The notes under the pieces were generated by a model, which did not search any database, was not told the origin of the DNA, and saw only the letters and a list, made by a program, of their open reading frames with translations. From Roseburia sp. (GTDB lineage Bacteria > Bacillota > Clostridia > Lachnospirales > Lachnospiraceae), in NCBI GenBank assembly GCA_003483745.1, contig DMYD01000032.1, positions 36,677-64,497 on the forward strand: 27,821 nt of DNA. The letters run 5' to 3'. Of this stretch, positions 8,075 to 15,447 are shown piece by piece. The stretch's first letter is position 1, and every line of letters starts with the position of its first letter. The position numbers and the translations under genes were made by a program.

Positions 8075-9457
8075 ATGTATGCTTATCGTTATCGACCTTT
8101 AAAAAAGAAAAAAATAAATGCTGCCGTCTGGCTATGGATATTGCTGTTGGCTGTTATTGGAATACTCATACAGACAAACAAATCTTTTTTTGGAAAGCTT
8201 GGAGAGGAGGGGGCAAAAAGCTGCTGTGAAAAGGTACTTGATTTTTATCTGCCCGGTTTGTCTTACAGTGTGAAAGATGAGACGGAGTGGTCTTTTGCAG
8301 AGAAAGTGATCGATATACTTTTTTCCGGGGAGAAAAATAATACAAAAAGGGAATCATATCAGACACAGATTGAAAGTGATCTCTCTTATGAGGCAATCTT
8401 AGCCAGAGAGGCAGCAGATGAAAATTATGTGGATGAAAAGACAGGAGAAGTGATACCGTCTGTCGGAAGCATGGATGGTACGAGCCTGTCGGATGAAAAA
8501 AATGCAGGAGAACAGGCGGCGGATGGAGGTGCAGCAGCAAATTTCAAAGAGCAGACGGCAGAGGCAGGTGCGGTAGAGAACACCGGAGGGCAGACGGCAG
8601 AGACAGGTGCAGCAGAAGATCAGCAGTCACAGATTGCAGAGGCAGGTGCAGCAGACAGTCAGGCAGCTGCCGCGGTGGCAGATACCAAGGCAGTGACATT
8701 TGCAAGAGAAAAGCTGAACGATTTCGATTATCTGATCCAGAATTTTTATCAGGTGGATAATACGACAACCATTGGAAGTGCACAGCTCAATGCAGATGCC
8801 CTGCTAGGAAAGGATGTACGTTTAAGTCATGATGCGTCCACCCCGCAGATACTGATCTATCATACGCATTCACAGGAAGGGTATGCGGATTCTGTCCCGG
8901 GAGATGCATCGATGTCGGTTGTTGGTGTCGGAGACTGTCTGACAGAACTTCTGACACAAAAATATGGTTTTTCCGTCATTCATCACACCGGACAGTATGA
9001 TGTCGGAGACCGTGATCATGCTTATGCAAAAGCAGGGCCTGCGCTGGAACAGATCTTAGCGGAAAATAAAAGCATTGAGGTTGTGATCGATCTGCATCGT
9101 GACGGAGTCGGGAATAATACAAGACTGGTTACAGAGCAGAACGGTGTGCCGATGGCACAAGTCATGTTTTTTAATGGATTGAGCCGAACGACAAAAACAG
9201 GCGATATCGAATATCTATATAATCCTTATATTGCAGATAATCTGGCAATATCGTTCCAGATGCAGCTAAAGGCGGCAGAATATTACCCGGGATTTACCAG
9301 AAGAATTTATCTGAAGGGATACCGCTATAATATGCACTATTGTCCCAAAACACTTCTGATCGAAGTGGGGGCGCAGACAAACACCCTGGAGGAAGCAAAA
9401 AATGCGATGGTACCGCTTGCCGATCTGCTCAATAAAGTATTGACGGGGCAGCAGTAG
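8075..9457 (+). CDS. spoIIP: Stage II sporulation protein P, peptidoglycan amidase/endopeptidase
   Basis: This is a 460-residue membrane-anchored cell-wall hydrolase of the SpoIID-M-P engulfment machine. A basic N-terminus (RPLKKKKIN) precedes one TM helix at about residues 17-36. A long acidic/Ala-rich linker (about 100-215) contains four degenerate 13-residue repeats. The SpoIIP catalytic domain (about 225-455) has IYHTHSQEGY (His263), VIDLHRDGV (His341) and LIEVGAQTNT (Glu430), the family's zinc and catalytic positions. The ribosome binding site is weak (GAAAGAG, 13 bases away), so the exact start is less sure than the identity. It is co-directional with gpr and probably co-transcribed or sporulation-regulated with it. 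Confidence 0.94.
   Translation: MYAYRYRPLKKKKINAAVWLWILLLAVIGILIQTNKSFFGKLGEEGAKSCCEKVLDFYLPGLSYSVKDETEWSFAEKVIDILFSGEKNNTKRESYQTQIESDLSYEAILAREAADENYVDEKTGEVIPSVGSMDGTSLSDEKNAGEQAADGGAAANFKEQTAEAGAVENTGGQTAETGAAEDQQSQIAEAGAADSQAAAAVADTKAVTFAREKLNDFDYLIQNFYQVDNTTTIGSAQLNADALLGKDVRLSHDASTPQILIYHTHSQEGYADSVPGDASMSVVGVGDCLTELLTQKYGFSVIHHTGQYDVGDRDHAYAKAGPALEQILAENKSIEVVIDLHRDGVGNNTRLVTEQNGVPMAQVMFFNGLSRTTKTGDIEYLYNPYIADNLAISFQMQLKAAEYYPGFTRRIYLKGYRYNMHYCPKTLLIEVGAQTNTLEEAKNAMVPLADLLNKVLTGQQ
8513..8668 (+). repeat. Four in-frame 39-bp (13-residue) repeats in the spoIIP linker
   Basis: Repeats begin at Gln147, Gln160, Gln173 and Gln186 (8513, 8552, 8591, 8630). They read approximately Q-(T/I)-A-E-(A/T)-G-A-x-E/D-x4. 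The first copy is the most diverged. They lie in the disordered linker between the membrane anchor and the catalytic domain. Confidence 0.8.
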
Positions 9458-9468
9458 AAACGTAAAAT
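9440..9468 (+). promoter_or_regulatory. Predicted sigma-A promoter for the PAP2 gene
   Basis: TTGACG (9440-9445), a 17-base spacer and TAAAAT (9463-9468) lie across the end of spoIIP. This predicts a transcript starting near 9475 and uncouples the PAP2 gene from the sporulation genes. Confidence 0.6.
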
Positions 9469-9505
9469 GTGTATAAAAACGTAAAAAAACGGGGTAATAC
9501 ATAAG

Positions 9506-10045
9506 ATGGATACTTTATTGCAGTTAGATGGAAATATTTTATTGTGGATTCAGGAGCATGTGAGGAATGATGCACTGACACCGGTTATGAAATTTATTAC
9601 ACATTTAGGAGACGCAGGATGGATCTGGATTGCACTCACAATCATGTTTTTATTGGTAAAAAAAATGCGCAGCACGGGAGTACTCATGACATGCTCTTTG
9701 GTTGGATCTTTGATCGTCAATAATCTCATCTTAAAAAATCTGGTTGCGAGAACAAGACCTTACGAGGCGGTGGATGGATTGCAGCGCATCATAGAAGCGC
9801 AGAGAGATTTGTCATTTCCGTCCGGACATACCGGCAGCTCTTTTGCGGCGGCTGTTGTGATCTTTTTAACTTGTCCGCGGAAAATCGGGGTGCCGGCTTT
9901 GATCCTTGCATTTTTGATCATGTTTTCCAGGCTTTATGTCGGAGTACATTATCCGACGGATGTTCTTGCCGGAATGATCACAGGGACGGTTATCGCAGTA
10001 TTGGTATGCAGGGTGTATAGGGAAAAATTTTATATAGGATCGTAG
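9506..10045 (+). CDS. PAP2-family membrane phosphatase (possible undecaprenyl-PP phosphatase)
   Basis: This is a 179-residue polytopic protein with about five or six TM helices. All three PAP2 signature motifs are present: Lys77-x6-Arg84-Pro85, PSGH at 105-108 (acid/base His108), and Ser141-Arg-x5-His148-x3-Asp152. The active site faces the outside of the membrane. The short length and layout fit BcrC-like undecaprenyl diphosphate phosphatases or related lipid phosphatases; the substrate cannot be fixed from sequence. The ATG at 9506 has only a weak upstream GGGG. The gene has its own promoter and ends at a terminator shared with asnB. Confidence 0.9.
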   Translation: MDTLLQLDGNILLWIQEHVRNDALTPVMKFITHLGDAGWIWIALTIMFLLVKKMRSTGVLMTCSLVGSLIVNNLILKNLVARTRPYEAVDGLQRIIEAQRDLSFPSGHTGSSFAAAVVIFLTCPRKIGVPALILAFLIMFSRLYVGVHYPTDVLAGMITGTVIAVLVCRVYREKFYIGS

Positions 10046-10053
10046 TATGCAAA

Positions 10054-10088
10054 AACGCCCCAGTACATAAGTGCCAGGGTGTTTTTTT
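10054..10088. terminator. Terminator between PAP2 gene and asnB
   Basis: AACGCCC (10054-10060) pairs with GGGTGTT (10077-10083) with one G-T pair, and inner pairing extends the stem around ATAA. Seven Ts follow (10082-10088) on the plus strand and an A-run lies on the other side, so it may serve both convergent genes. Confidence 0.75.
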
Positions 10089-10091
10089 CAA

Positions 10092-11939
10092 TCACACAGA
10101 AAGATGATATTTCTTCATCCAGTAGTCCAGCTGGATAAAGTAAGCCAGAAGCTGGGGACCTGCCATGAGCTGTCCGAACCACGGTTTTCCGTATTCTTTT
10201 GGTGCTTCCATAAATTTTTTCGTTTTCTTTTTATCGATAAGCGGAAGAATGGGGGAATTACTGTCCGCTAAAATATCCGTCATCCGTGAGATCAGGATTT
10301 TCTCATAACCCGGATGGTAAGTTTTTGGATAAGGGCTTTTTTTGCGGTGCAATAGTTCCGGTGGCAGAACATCACGGAATGCATCACGCAAAAGAGCTTT
10401 TTCTACACCGTTCTGATATTTCATTTCCCAGGGAACATTATAGACATAGTCAATGATGCGGTGGTCGGCAAAGGGGACTCTCGCCTCAAGACCGGAATAC
10501 ATACTGGTGCGGTCCATGCGGTCAAGCAGTGTCTGCATAAACCATTTGATATTCAGATAGGAGATCTCCCGGCGTCTGTATTCTTCGCCGGTTTCATCGG
10601 GAAGGTGGGGAGCCTTTTTTAGGGACTCTTCATATCGCGCATGGGAATAAGACGAAAGATCAAGTTGTTTTATCACATCATCGTCAAGAAAAGCGGTACG
10701 GGCATCTGTATCCGCAGACCACGGAAAATCATCCCGGTTCATCAGTTCGGTGCGGTAAAACCATGGATAACCGCCAAAAATTTCATCCGCACATTCTCCG
10801 GTCAGTGTCACTTTATTCTGTTTTTTTACAAGAGAGCAGAAGTAAAGCAAAGAGGCATCCACGTCCGTCATACCCGGCATATCCTTTGCGTCCACGGCGG
10901 CATAGAGCATGTTGGCGAGCGTTTCCTGACTGCATTCTAAATAGGTATGGTTGGTTTCACAGTGCTTTAACATGCAGTTCACATAGGGAAGATCACGTTC
11001 CGGCTGAAACGCATTGGACTGAAAGTAAATATCATTTTCTGTAAAATCAAAGGAAAATGTATTTAATACCTCTCCGTGTTCCCGCTGATAAGCAGCGGCA
11101 AGCGCTGTGACGATACTCGAATCAATGCCACCGGATAAAAAAGTACACACCGGTACGTCGGATATCATCTGTCGTTTTACGGTATCACGCATGAGAAAAG
11201 ATACGTGTGCCACGGTGTCCTCGTAGGAGTCCGTGTGAGGCAGACATTTCAGATCCCAGTAGGTGTTATCGGAGAGTCCGGAGGCATCAAAACGCATGTA
11301 ATGTCCGGGGAGAACCTCATAAATATCCTGAAAAACACCACAGCCCGGGGTGCGCGCCGGTCCGATCGCAAGCAGTTCTTTTAAACTGTTTTTGGTGATC
11401 GCAGGAGAAAGATCGGGAAAACAAAACAGAGCCTTGGGTTCGGAGGCAAAGACAAGCTCCCCATCTTTTACATGATAAAAAAGAGGTTTTGTCCCGACTC
11501 TGTCGCGGTAGAGAAAAAGCTGTCCGGTGGCACCATCCCAGATGGCAAAGGAAAAAATTCCATTTAAGCGGGAGACGAAGGAAGTACCGAAATGCATATA
11601 GGCATATAAGATCACTTCCGTATCAGATGTTGTAAGAAAGTCATATCCGGCAGCAGTAAGTTCCGGGATCAGTTCGTCGGTATTATAGATTTCCCCATTG
11701 TAGACAATGGCATATTCTGCCCCGTTCCGGCGGCGTATCATAGGCTGTGCACCGTGCGTGATATCACGGATAGAAAGCCTCTGATGTGACAGACCGGCAT
11801 GAGAAGTCAGATAAATGCCGGAAGCATCACCGCCGCGGTGGGTAAGTTTTTCGTGCATGGACACCAGTATATTTTCCCAGAAGGACTGTCTGTCCGTATA
11901 GCAGCGTTTCAGGCTGCAAAATCCTGCAATTCCACACAT
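10092..11939 (-). CDS. asnB: Glutamine-hydrolysing asparagine synthetase (class II)
   Basis: This 615-residue enzyme converts aspartate, glutamine and ATP to asparagine. The N-terminal glutamine amidotransferase domain starts MCGIAGF with nucleophile Cys2 and includes THRGGDASG and VYNGEIYN (80-86). The C-terminal synthetase domain carries the PP-loop FLSGGIDSS (267-275), followed by GECADEIFGGYPWF and the RTSMYSGLEARVPFADHRI block. The size is like Bacillus AsnO/AsnB. The start follows GGAGTGA by five bases. The canonical HRGPD is HRGGD here, a small departure. It is divergent from the HD-GYP gene, and a 22-bp repeat array abuts its promoter. Some AsnB paralogues amidate cell-wall precursors (for example meso-DAP), so that alternative role is possible. 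Confidence 0.93.
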   Translation of the reverse strand: MCGIAGFCSLKRCYTDRQSFWENILVSMHEKLTHRGGDASGIYLTSHAGLSHQRLSIRDITHGAQPMIRRRNGAEYAIVYNGEIYNTDELIPELTAAGYDFLTTSDTEVILYAYMHFGTSFVSRLNGIFSFAIWDGATGQLFLYRDRVGTKPLFYHVKDGELVFASEPKALFCFPDLSPAITKNSLKELLAIGPARTPGCGVFQDIYEVLPGHYMRFDASGLSDNTYWDLKCLPHTDSYEDTVAHVSFLMRDTVKRQMISDVPVCTFLSGGIDSSIVTALAAAYQREHGEVLNTFSFDFTENDIYFQSNAFQPERDLPYVNCMLKHCETNHTYLECSQETLANMLYAAVDAKDMPGMTDVDASLLYFCSLVKKQNKVTLTGECADEIFGGYPWFYRTELMNRDDFPWSADTDARTAFLDDDVIKQLDLSSYSHARYEESLKKAPHLPDETGEEYRRREISYLNIKWFMQTLLDRMDRTSMYSGLEARVPFADHRIIDYVYNVPWEMKYQNGVEKALLRDAFRDVLPPELLHRKKSPYPKTYHPGYEKILISRMTDILADSNSPILPLIDKKKTKKFMEAPKEYGKPWFGQLMAGPQLLAYFIQLDYWMKKYHLSV

Positions 11940-11975
11940 AAGGTCACTCCATTAAAAACAGATTTGATCTCTGTT

Positions 11976-11981
11976 AGTATA
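11976..11981 (-). promoter_or_regulatory. Possible -10 element of asnB
   Basis: TATACT on the minus strand, about 35 bases upstream of the asnB start. No good -35 is visible 17 bases away; that position falls inside the first 22-bp repeat, so the promoter may depend on an activator or be poor. Confidence 0.4.
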
Positions 11982-11988
11982 TGCAAAT

Positions 11989-12076
11989 CCATCGAAAAGA
12001 TGATGGATTCCCATCGAAAAGATGATGGATTTCCATCGAAAAGATGATGGATTTCCATCGAAAAGATAATGGATGG
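11989..12076. repeat. Tandem array of four 22-bp repeats between divergent promoters
   Basis: Four contiguous units start at 11989, 12011, 12033 and 12055. Each begins CCATCGAAAAGATGATGG and ends with four more bases (ATTC, ATTT, ATTT, ATGG). The first three differ at one base only; the fourth has a G-to-A change inside. Each unit holds the dyad CATC-GAAAA-GATG, and unit junctions hold GATGGA-TT-TCCATC. The array ends eight bases from the asnB -10 and about 30 bases from the divergent promoter. The unit length is not a multiple of three, so it is not a coding repeat. Confidence 0.95.
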
Positions 12077-12106
12077 TGGAAAAAAATGGAATTGCAGGTT
12101 AAAATA

Positions 12107-12115
12107 TGCTATAAT
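12107..12115 (+). promoter_or_regulatory. Extended -10 promoter of the HD-GYP gene
   Basis: TGCTATAAT is a perfect extended -10; no good -35 is present. Transcription would start near 12121, which argues against the ATG at 12123 and for the TTG start at 12165. Confidence 0.65.
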
Positions 12116-12164
12116 ATAGGGAATGATTTTGAAAAATTTTACATTCAATTTGGAGGAAACGGCT

Positions 12165-14558
12165 TTGACGCTGGATAGTTTATATATTGGAGTTCCAATT
12201 GGAGCGTTTTTCTGCTTTTTATTTATATTTTTTTCGTTCTTAAATGCATCGGATGCAAAACCGGTCAGGTATTTCAGACAGATTCTTTTATCCTGTCTGA
12301 TCTGGACTGGTGGCGTGGTAATGATGCGGATGCAGATTATGCCCGGGATGCAGTTCTGGTTTCATGTGTCGGTATTCGGACTTTTGACGGTGCCGATTTT
12401 TATGTATGCTTTTTTATTTTATATGCTGGAGATTAAAAAGAATGATTTCCTGATCGGGTTTTGCATAGCGACTGCTGCGGCAATGGGAATCAATGCTGTT
12501 ACAGAGGTGCTTATCCCGGAACCAGATATCATCCGGTATGCAGATGGAAGTATGGGGTACACTTACCATATATCCTGGGGCAGTTATTTATTGACGGCTG
12601 CAGAGGCAGGAGTGATCGTCTATGTAACAGTTTTAGCGCACAGGGCGATCGGCAGGAAATATGAAAAACGAAAGCAGCTATTTCCATTGCTGCTCGGAAC
12701 GATAGCAATTCTGACAGGTGGCCTTTTGGTTGCACTGCCGGGTAATTTTTTCCCTTACGATATGCTTGGCGGTATCTTTATGGCATTGTGCCTTTTGTAT
12801 ATCATGTGGCATAAGTACCTGTTTGATATCTCAAACCGAATAGTGATCGGATGTATTTATTCGGTTGCATTGGCGGTCAGCCTTTTACCGGTATTTAATT
12901 TTAATCATAATGCGGAGTGGTATCTTGGCAGCGTGTTGCCGGAAATGCAGCAAAAAATTATAGTGATCGTGCTTGGATTTACCGGATGGTCACTGTTTGT
13001 ATTTTATCTGGCAAGAAAAATGGCAGAGGGAGTCATGCAGAGGCAGAACAGAAAGCAGATCGAGGTATTGCGCCGCTTTCAGAATGATTCGGCATCTATA
13101 TTCCGTCAGGAAGATCTGATCGAGCGGCTGGTTGGTGTGGTAAATGAGATGTTTCCGGCAAATGATGTCTTTGTTTTTGTCAAAAATGGAGAAAAATTTA
13201 CTGTTGTAAAAACAGCCAGCGGACAGCTGCCGGACCAGATGGAGCAGGACGAGATTGTGGCACTGCTGGATGGACCGGAATTAGGTGATCGTTCTGAAAT
13301 ATCGCTGATGAAGTATGATGATGAGATACAGGGATTTATCTATATAAAATCGGAGAAAAGGATCAGACTGAATTATTTAGAACGGGATTATTACTGGAGA
13401 ATTGGTGTATATGCGGGTGTGTGCCTTAAGAATATCCGCACTTATCAGGAAGTATATCAGATATCGATCCATGATGAACTGACCGGTCTTTATAATCGTG
13501 GATATTTTAAAAAATTTCTGATGGAAAACTGGAAAGAAGAACAGAAGCTGGCTTTGCTATATCTTGATCTGGACGATTTTAAGCTTTTTAATGAGCTGTA
13601 TGGAGAAGAATGCGGAGACCGTATTTTAAAATGGTGTGGGCATATCATAGAAAATACTGTGGGAACTCAGGGAAATACGTTCCGGTTTGGATCGAATGAA
13701 TATGTGGTGCTGATAAATTCGGATGAAAAGACAAAGGTGGCACAGATTGCAGAGAAGATACAGAAAAACTTCCTGAATACTGAGGAAGAAAAGCCGGATG
13801 TACTCCAACCGGTCACTGCAAGCATTGGTATTGCATTTTATCCGGATACGGCATCGGGAGCAGATGAACTGCTCAGTCAGGCAGAGCGCGCGAATTTTTA
13901 TGCAAAAAGAGATGGAAAAAACTGTATTAAAATTTATGGAGCACATACGGAAGATGAACTTGAGGACCAGCAGGTACAAAAGCATTACGAGCAGATTGCG
14001 CCGACAATCTATGCGCTGACTGCAGCAATCGATGCGAAGGATTCCTATACATTTGAACATTCCTGTCACGTATCTGATTATGCGGTTCTGCTTGCAAAGA
14101 AAATAGGGCTTGAGCCGAATGATATTGAAATCGTAAAAGAGGCAGGACTGCTTCATGATATCGGAAAAATTGGTATTCCGGAGAGTATTCTGAAAAAACA
14201 GGGCAGATTAAACGATGAGGAATACGAAATTATGAAAACACATGTCACAAATTCCATTGAGATGATCCATTTTCTGCCGAATATGAATTATGTGATACCG
14301 GCTGTATTATCGCATCATGAGAGATATGACGGAAAGGGATATCCGAGGGGGCTGAAAGGAGAAGATATCCCGTTGCTGGGACGGATCCTTGCTGTGTGCG
14401 ATTCATTCGATGCAATGACAACAAAACGTACCTACAAGGAAGCAATGTCGATCGATTATGCGATCGGTGAGTTAGAGCGCAATAAGGGAACACAGTTTGA
14501 TCCAAAACTGGCGGAAACGTTTATTGAGTTGCTGAAAGAGGGAAAGATTGATGTCTGA
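12165..14558 (+). CDS. 7TM membrane protein with degenerate GGDEF and intact HD-GYP domain
   Basis: This is a probable cyclic di-GMP phosphodiesterase of 797 residues. The start is a TTG with GGAGG eight bases upstream; the ATG at 12123 sits at the predicted transcription start without a ribosome binding site. An N-terminal region of seven or eight TM helices (about 1-295), like histidine-kinase 7TM sensor regions, is followed by a coiled segment and a GAF-like domain (about 310-430). A GGDEF domain (about 435-600) keeps DELTGLYNR and the metal-binding LYLDLDDFK, but its signature is GSNEY (13689-13703) rather than GGDEF. The C-terminal HD-GYP domain has LHDIGKIGIP (His664-Asp665) and SHHERYDGKGYP, all catalytic residues present. 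It is divergent from asnB across the repeat array. The net activity is likely c-di-GMP breakdown. Confidence 0.9.
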   Translation: MTLDSLYIGVPIGAFFCFLFIFFSFLNASDAKPVRYFRQILLSCLIWTGGVVMMRMQIMPGMQFWFHVSVFGLLTVPIFMYAFLFYMLEIKKNDFLIGFCIATAAAMGINAVTEVLIPEPDIIRYADGSMGYTYHISWGSYLLTAAEAGVIVYVTVLAHRAIGRKYEKRKQLFPLLLGTIAILTGGLLVALPGNFFPYDMLGGIFMALCLLYIMWHKYLFDISNRIVIGCIYSVALAVSLLPVFNFNHNAEWYLGSVLPEMQQKIIVIVLGFTGWSLFVFYLARKMAEGVMQRQNRKQIEVLRRFQNDSASIFRQEDLIERLVGVVNEMFPANDVFVFVKNGEKFTVVKTASGQLPDQMEQDEIVALLDGPELGDRSEISLMKYDDEIQGFIYIKSEKRIRLNYLERDYYWRIGVYAGVCLKNIRTYQEVYQISIHDELTGLYNRGYFKKFLMENWKEEQKLALLYLDLDDFKLFNELYGEECGDRILKWCGHIIENTVGTQGNTFRFGSNEYVVLINSDEKTKVAQIAEKIQKNFLNTEEEKPDVLQPVTASIGIAFYPDTASGADELLSQAERANFYAKRDGKNCIKIYGAHTEDELEDQQVQKHYEQIAPTIYALTAAIDAKDSYTFEHSCHVSDYAVLLAKKIGLEPNDIEIVKEAGLLHDIGKIGIPESILKKQGRLNDEEYEIMKTHVTNSIEMIHFLPNMNYVIPAVLSHHERYDGKGYPRGLKGEDIPLLGRILAVCDSFDAMTTKRTYKEAMSIDYAIGELERNKGTQFDPKLAETFIELLKEGKIDV

Positions 14559-14568
14559 TGTGAAATGT

Positions 14569-14600
14569 AATTCTTAAGATTTTCTGAGAATTTTCGTTTT
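14569..14600 (+). terminator. Possible weak terminator after the HD-GYP gene
   Basis: AATTCT (14569-14574) pairs with AGAATT (14587-14592), with an inner AGA-TCT pairing and a T-rich tail. The stem is AT-rich and weak. Confidence 0.35.
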
Positions 14601-14604
14601 AGTG

Positions 14605-14633
14605 ATGACAATAAAACGTTAATGTGTTAAACT
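14605..14633 (+). promoter_or_regulatory. Predicted promoter of the DUF975 gene
   Basis: ATGACA (14605-14610), a 17-base spacer and TAAACT (14628-14633). It lies downstream of the earliest in-frame start (14624), which supports the start at 14672. Confidence 0.5.
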
Positions 14634-14671
14634 ACCAAAATGTAAAATGTTTTTATCAGGAGGAGTTTAAC

Positions 14672-15370
14672 ATGTGGAACAGAAGTGAGTTAAAAAGCAA
14701 TGCAAAGCTGGCATTGAAGGCGAATTACTGGAAAGCAGTGCTGGTGGGACTGATTCTGTCATTTATTTTAGGTTCAGGCTCAACAGCTGCCCAAAATTCG
14801 GCAAGGTCATCAACGGATGGATTGACGGATATAGATCCGGTAATGGTATTTACTGTGATTGGGATTATACTGGCAGCAGTATTTGTTGCCATGGTGATCA
14901 GCATCCTGCTCAGTATTTTTATCTGGAATCCGCTTGAAGTGGGATGTCAGAAATTTTTCATTAACTGTAAGTATGGTAACGCGGAATTAGGCGATATGGC
15001 ATATGGATTTAAAAACGGATATGCGCACATCGGCATGATCATGTTCCTGCGGGGGCTGTTTACAGGACTCTGGATGTTATTATTTATCATTCCGGGTATC
15101 GTGAAAAGTTATGAGTATATGATGATCCCATATCTTTTAGCAGAGCATCCGGAGATGACCAGACAGGAAGCCTTTGCAGAAAGTAAACAGATGATGGATG
15201 GAAACAAATGGGATGCATTTGTGTTAGATCTTTCATTTATCGGCTGGACGCTGTTAGGTGTCTGCACATTTGGTATTCTTCTTGTTTTTTATGTAGAACC
15301 TTACATATATCTGACACGCGCAGAACTGTATCATGCATTAAAAAATAATAATAAGTCGGTAGAATTTTAA
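14672..15370 (+). CDS. DUF975-family membrane protein
   Basis: This is a 232-residue integral membrane protein. The start at 14672 follows a strong AGGAGGAG site and gives the family-typical beginning MWNRSELKSNAKLALKANYWKA in two parts (basic amphipathic region, then TM1). Further hydrophobic helices lie at about residues 60-90, 125-150 and 185-215. The FIIPGIVKSYEYMMIPYLLAE segment, with the helix after it (SKQMMDGNKW), is characteristic of DUF975. The molecular function is unknown; relatives are common in Firmicutes and sometimes linked to envelope or bacteriocin-type loci. It is followed by a hairpin and then an S8 protease in the same direction. Confidence 0.85.
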   Translation: MWNRSELKSNAKLALKANYWKAVLVGLILSFILGSGSTAAQNSARSSTDGLTDIDPVMVFTVIGIILAAVFVAMVISILLSIFIWNPLEVGCQKFFINCKYGNAELGDMAYGFKNGYAHIGMIMFLRGLFTGLWMLLFIIPGIVKSYEYMMIPYLLAEHPEMTRQEAFAESKQMMDGNKWDAFVLDLSFIGWTLLGVCTFGILLVFYVEPYIYLTRAELYHALKNNNKSVEF

Positions 15371-15390
15371 ATTTACCCCAAAAGAGTCAT

Positions 15391-15447
15391 AAAATCCCCC
15401 CAAGCTGCATTTCTAATAAGTAAGGAGTGCGTTTGCGGGGGATTTTT
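15391..15447 (+). terminator. Hairpin with T-tract just before the subtilase start codon (terminator or translational attenuator)
   Basis: AAAATCCCCC (15391-15400) pairs perfectly with GGGGGATTTT (15437-15446). Pairing can continue through 15401-15405 with 15431-15435 if C15436 is bulged. TTTTT ends one base before the ATG at 15448. The 3' arm contains the GGGGGA ribosome binding site and the loop contains AAGGAG. Confidence 0.7.

Noticed and set aside
11989..12076. CRISPR array
   Set aside because: The 22-bp units are directly contiguous with no variable spacers and there are no cas genes.
11909..12148. Minus-strand 79-residue reading frame over the repeat array
   Set aside because: It is created by 22-bp repeats that change frame each unit, overlaps the asnB start and has no ribosome binding site.
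13626..14156. Minus-strand 176-residue frame opposite the HD-GYP gene
   Set aside because: Cysteine/isoleucine-rich shadow of a well-conserved coding region with no homology or start signal.
15427..15447. GTG or TTG start for the subtilase
   Set aside because: These codons lie in the loop or stem of a hairpin; family N-termini begin at MSNEK, which matches ATG 15448.
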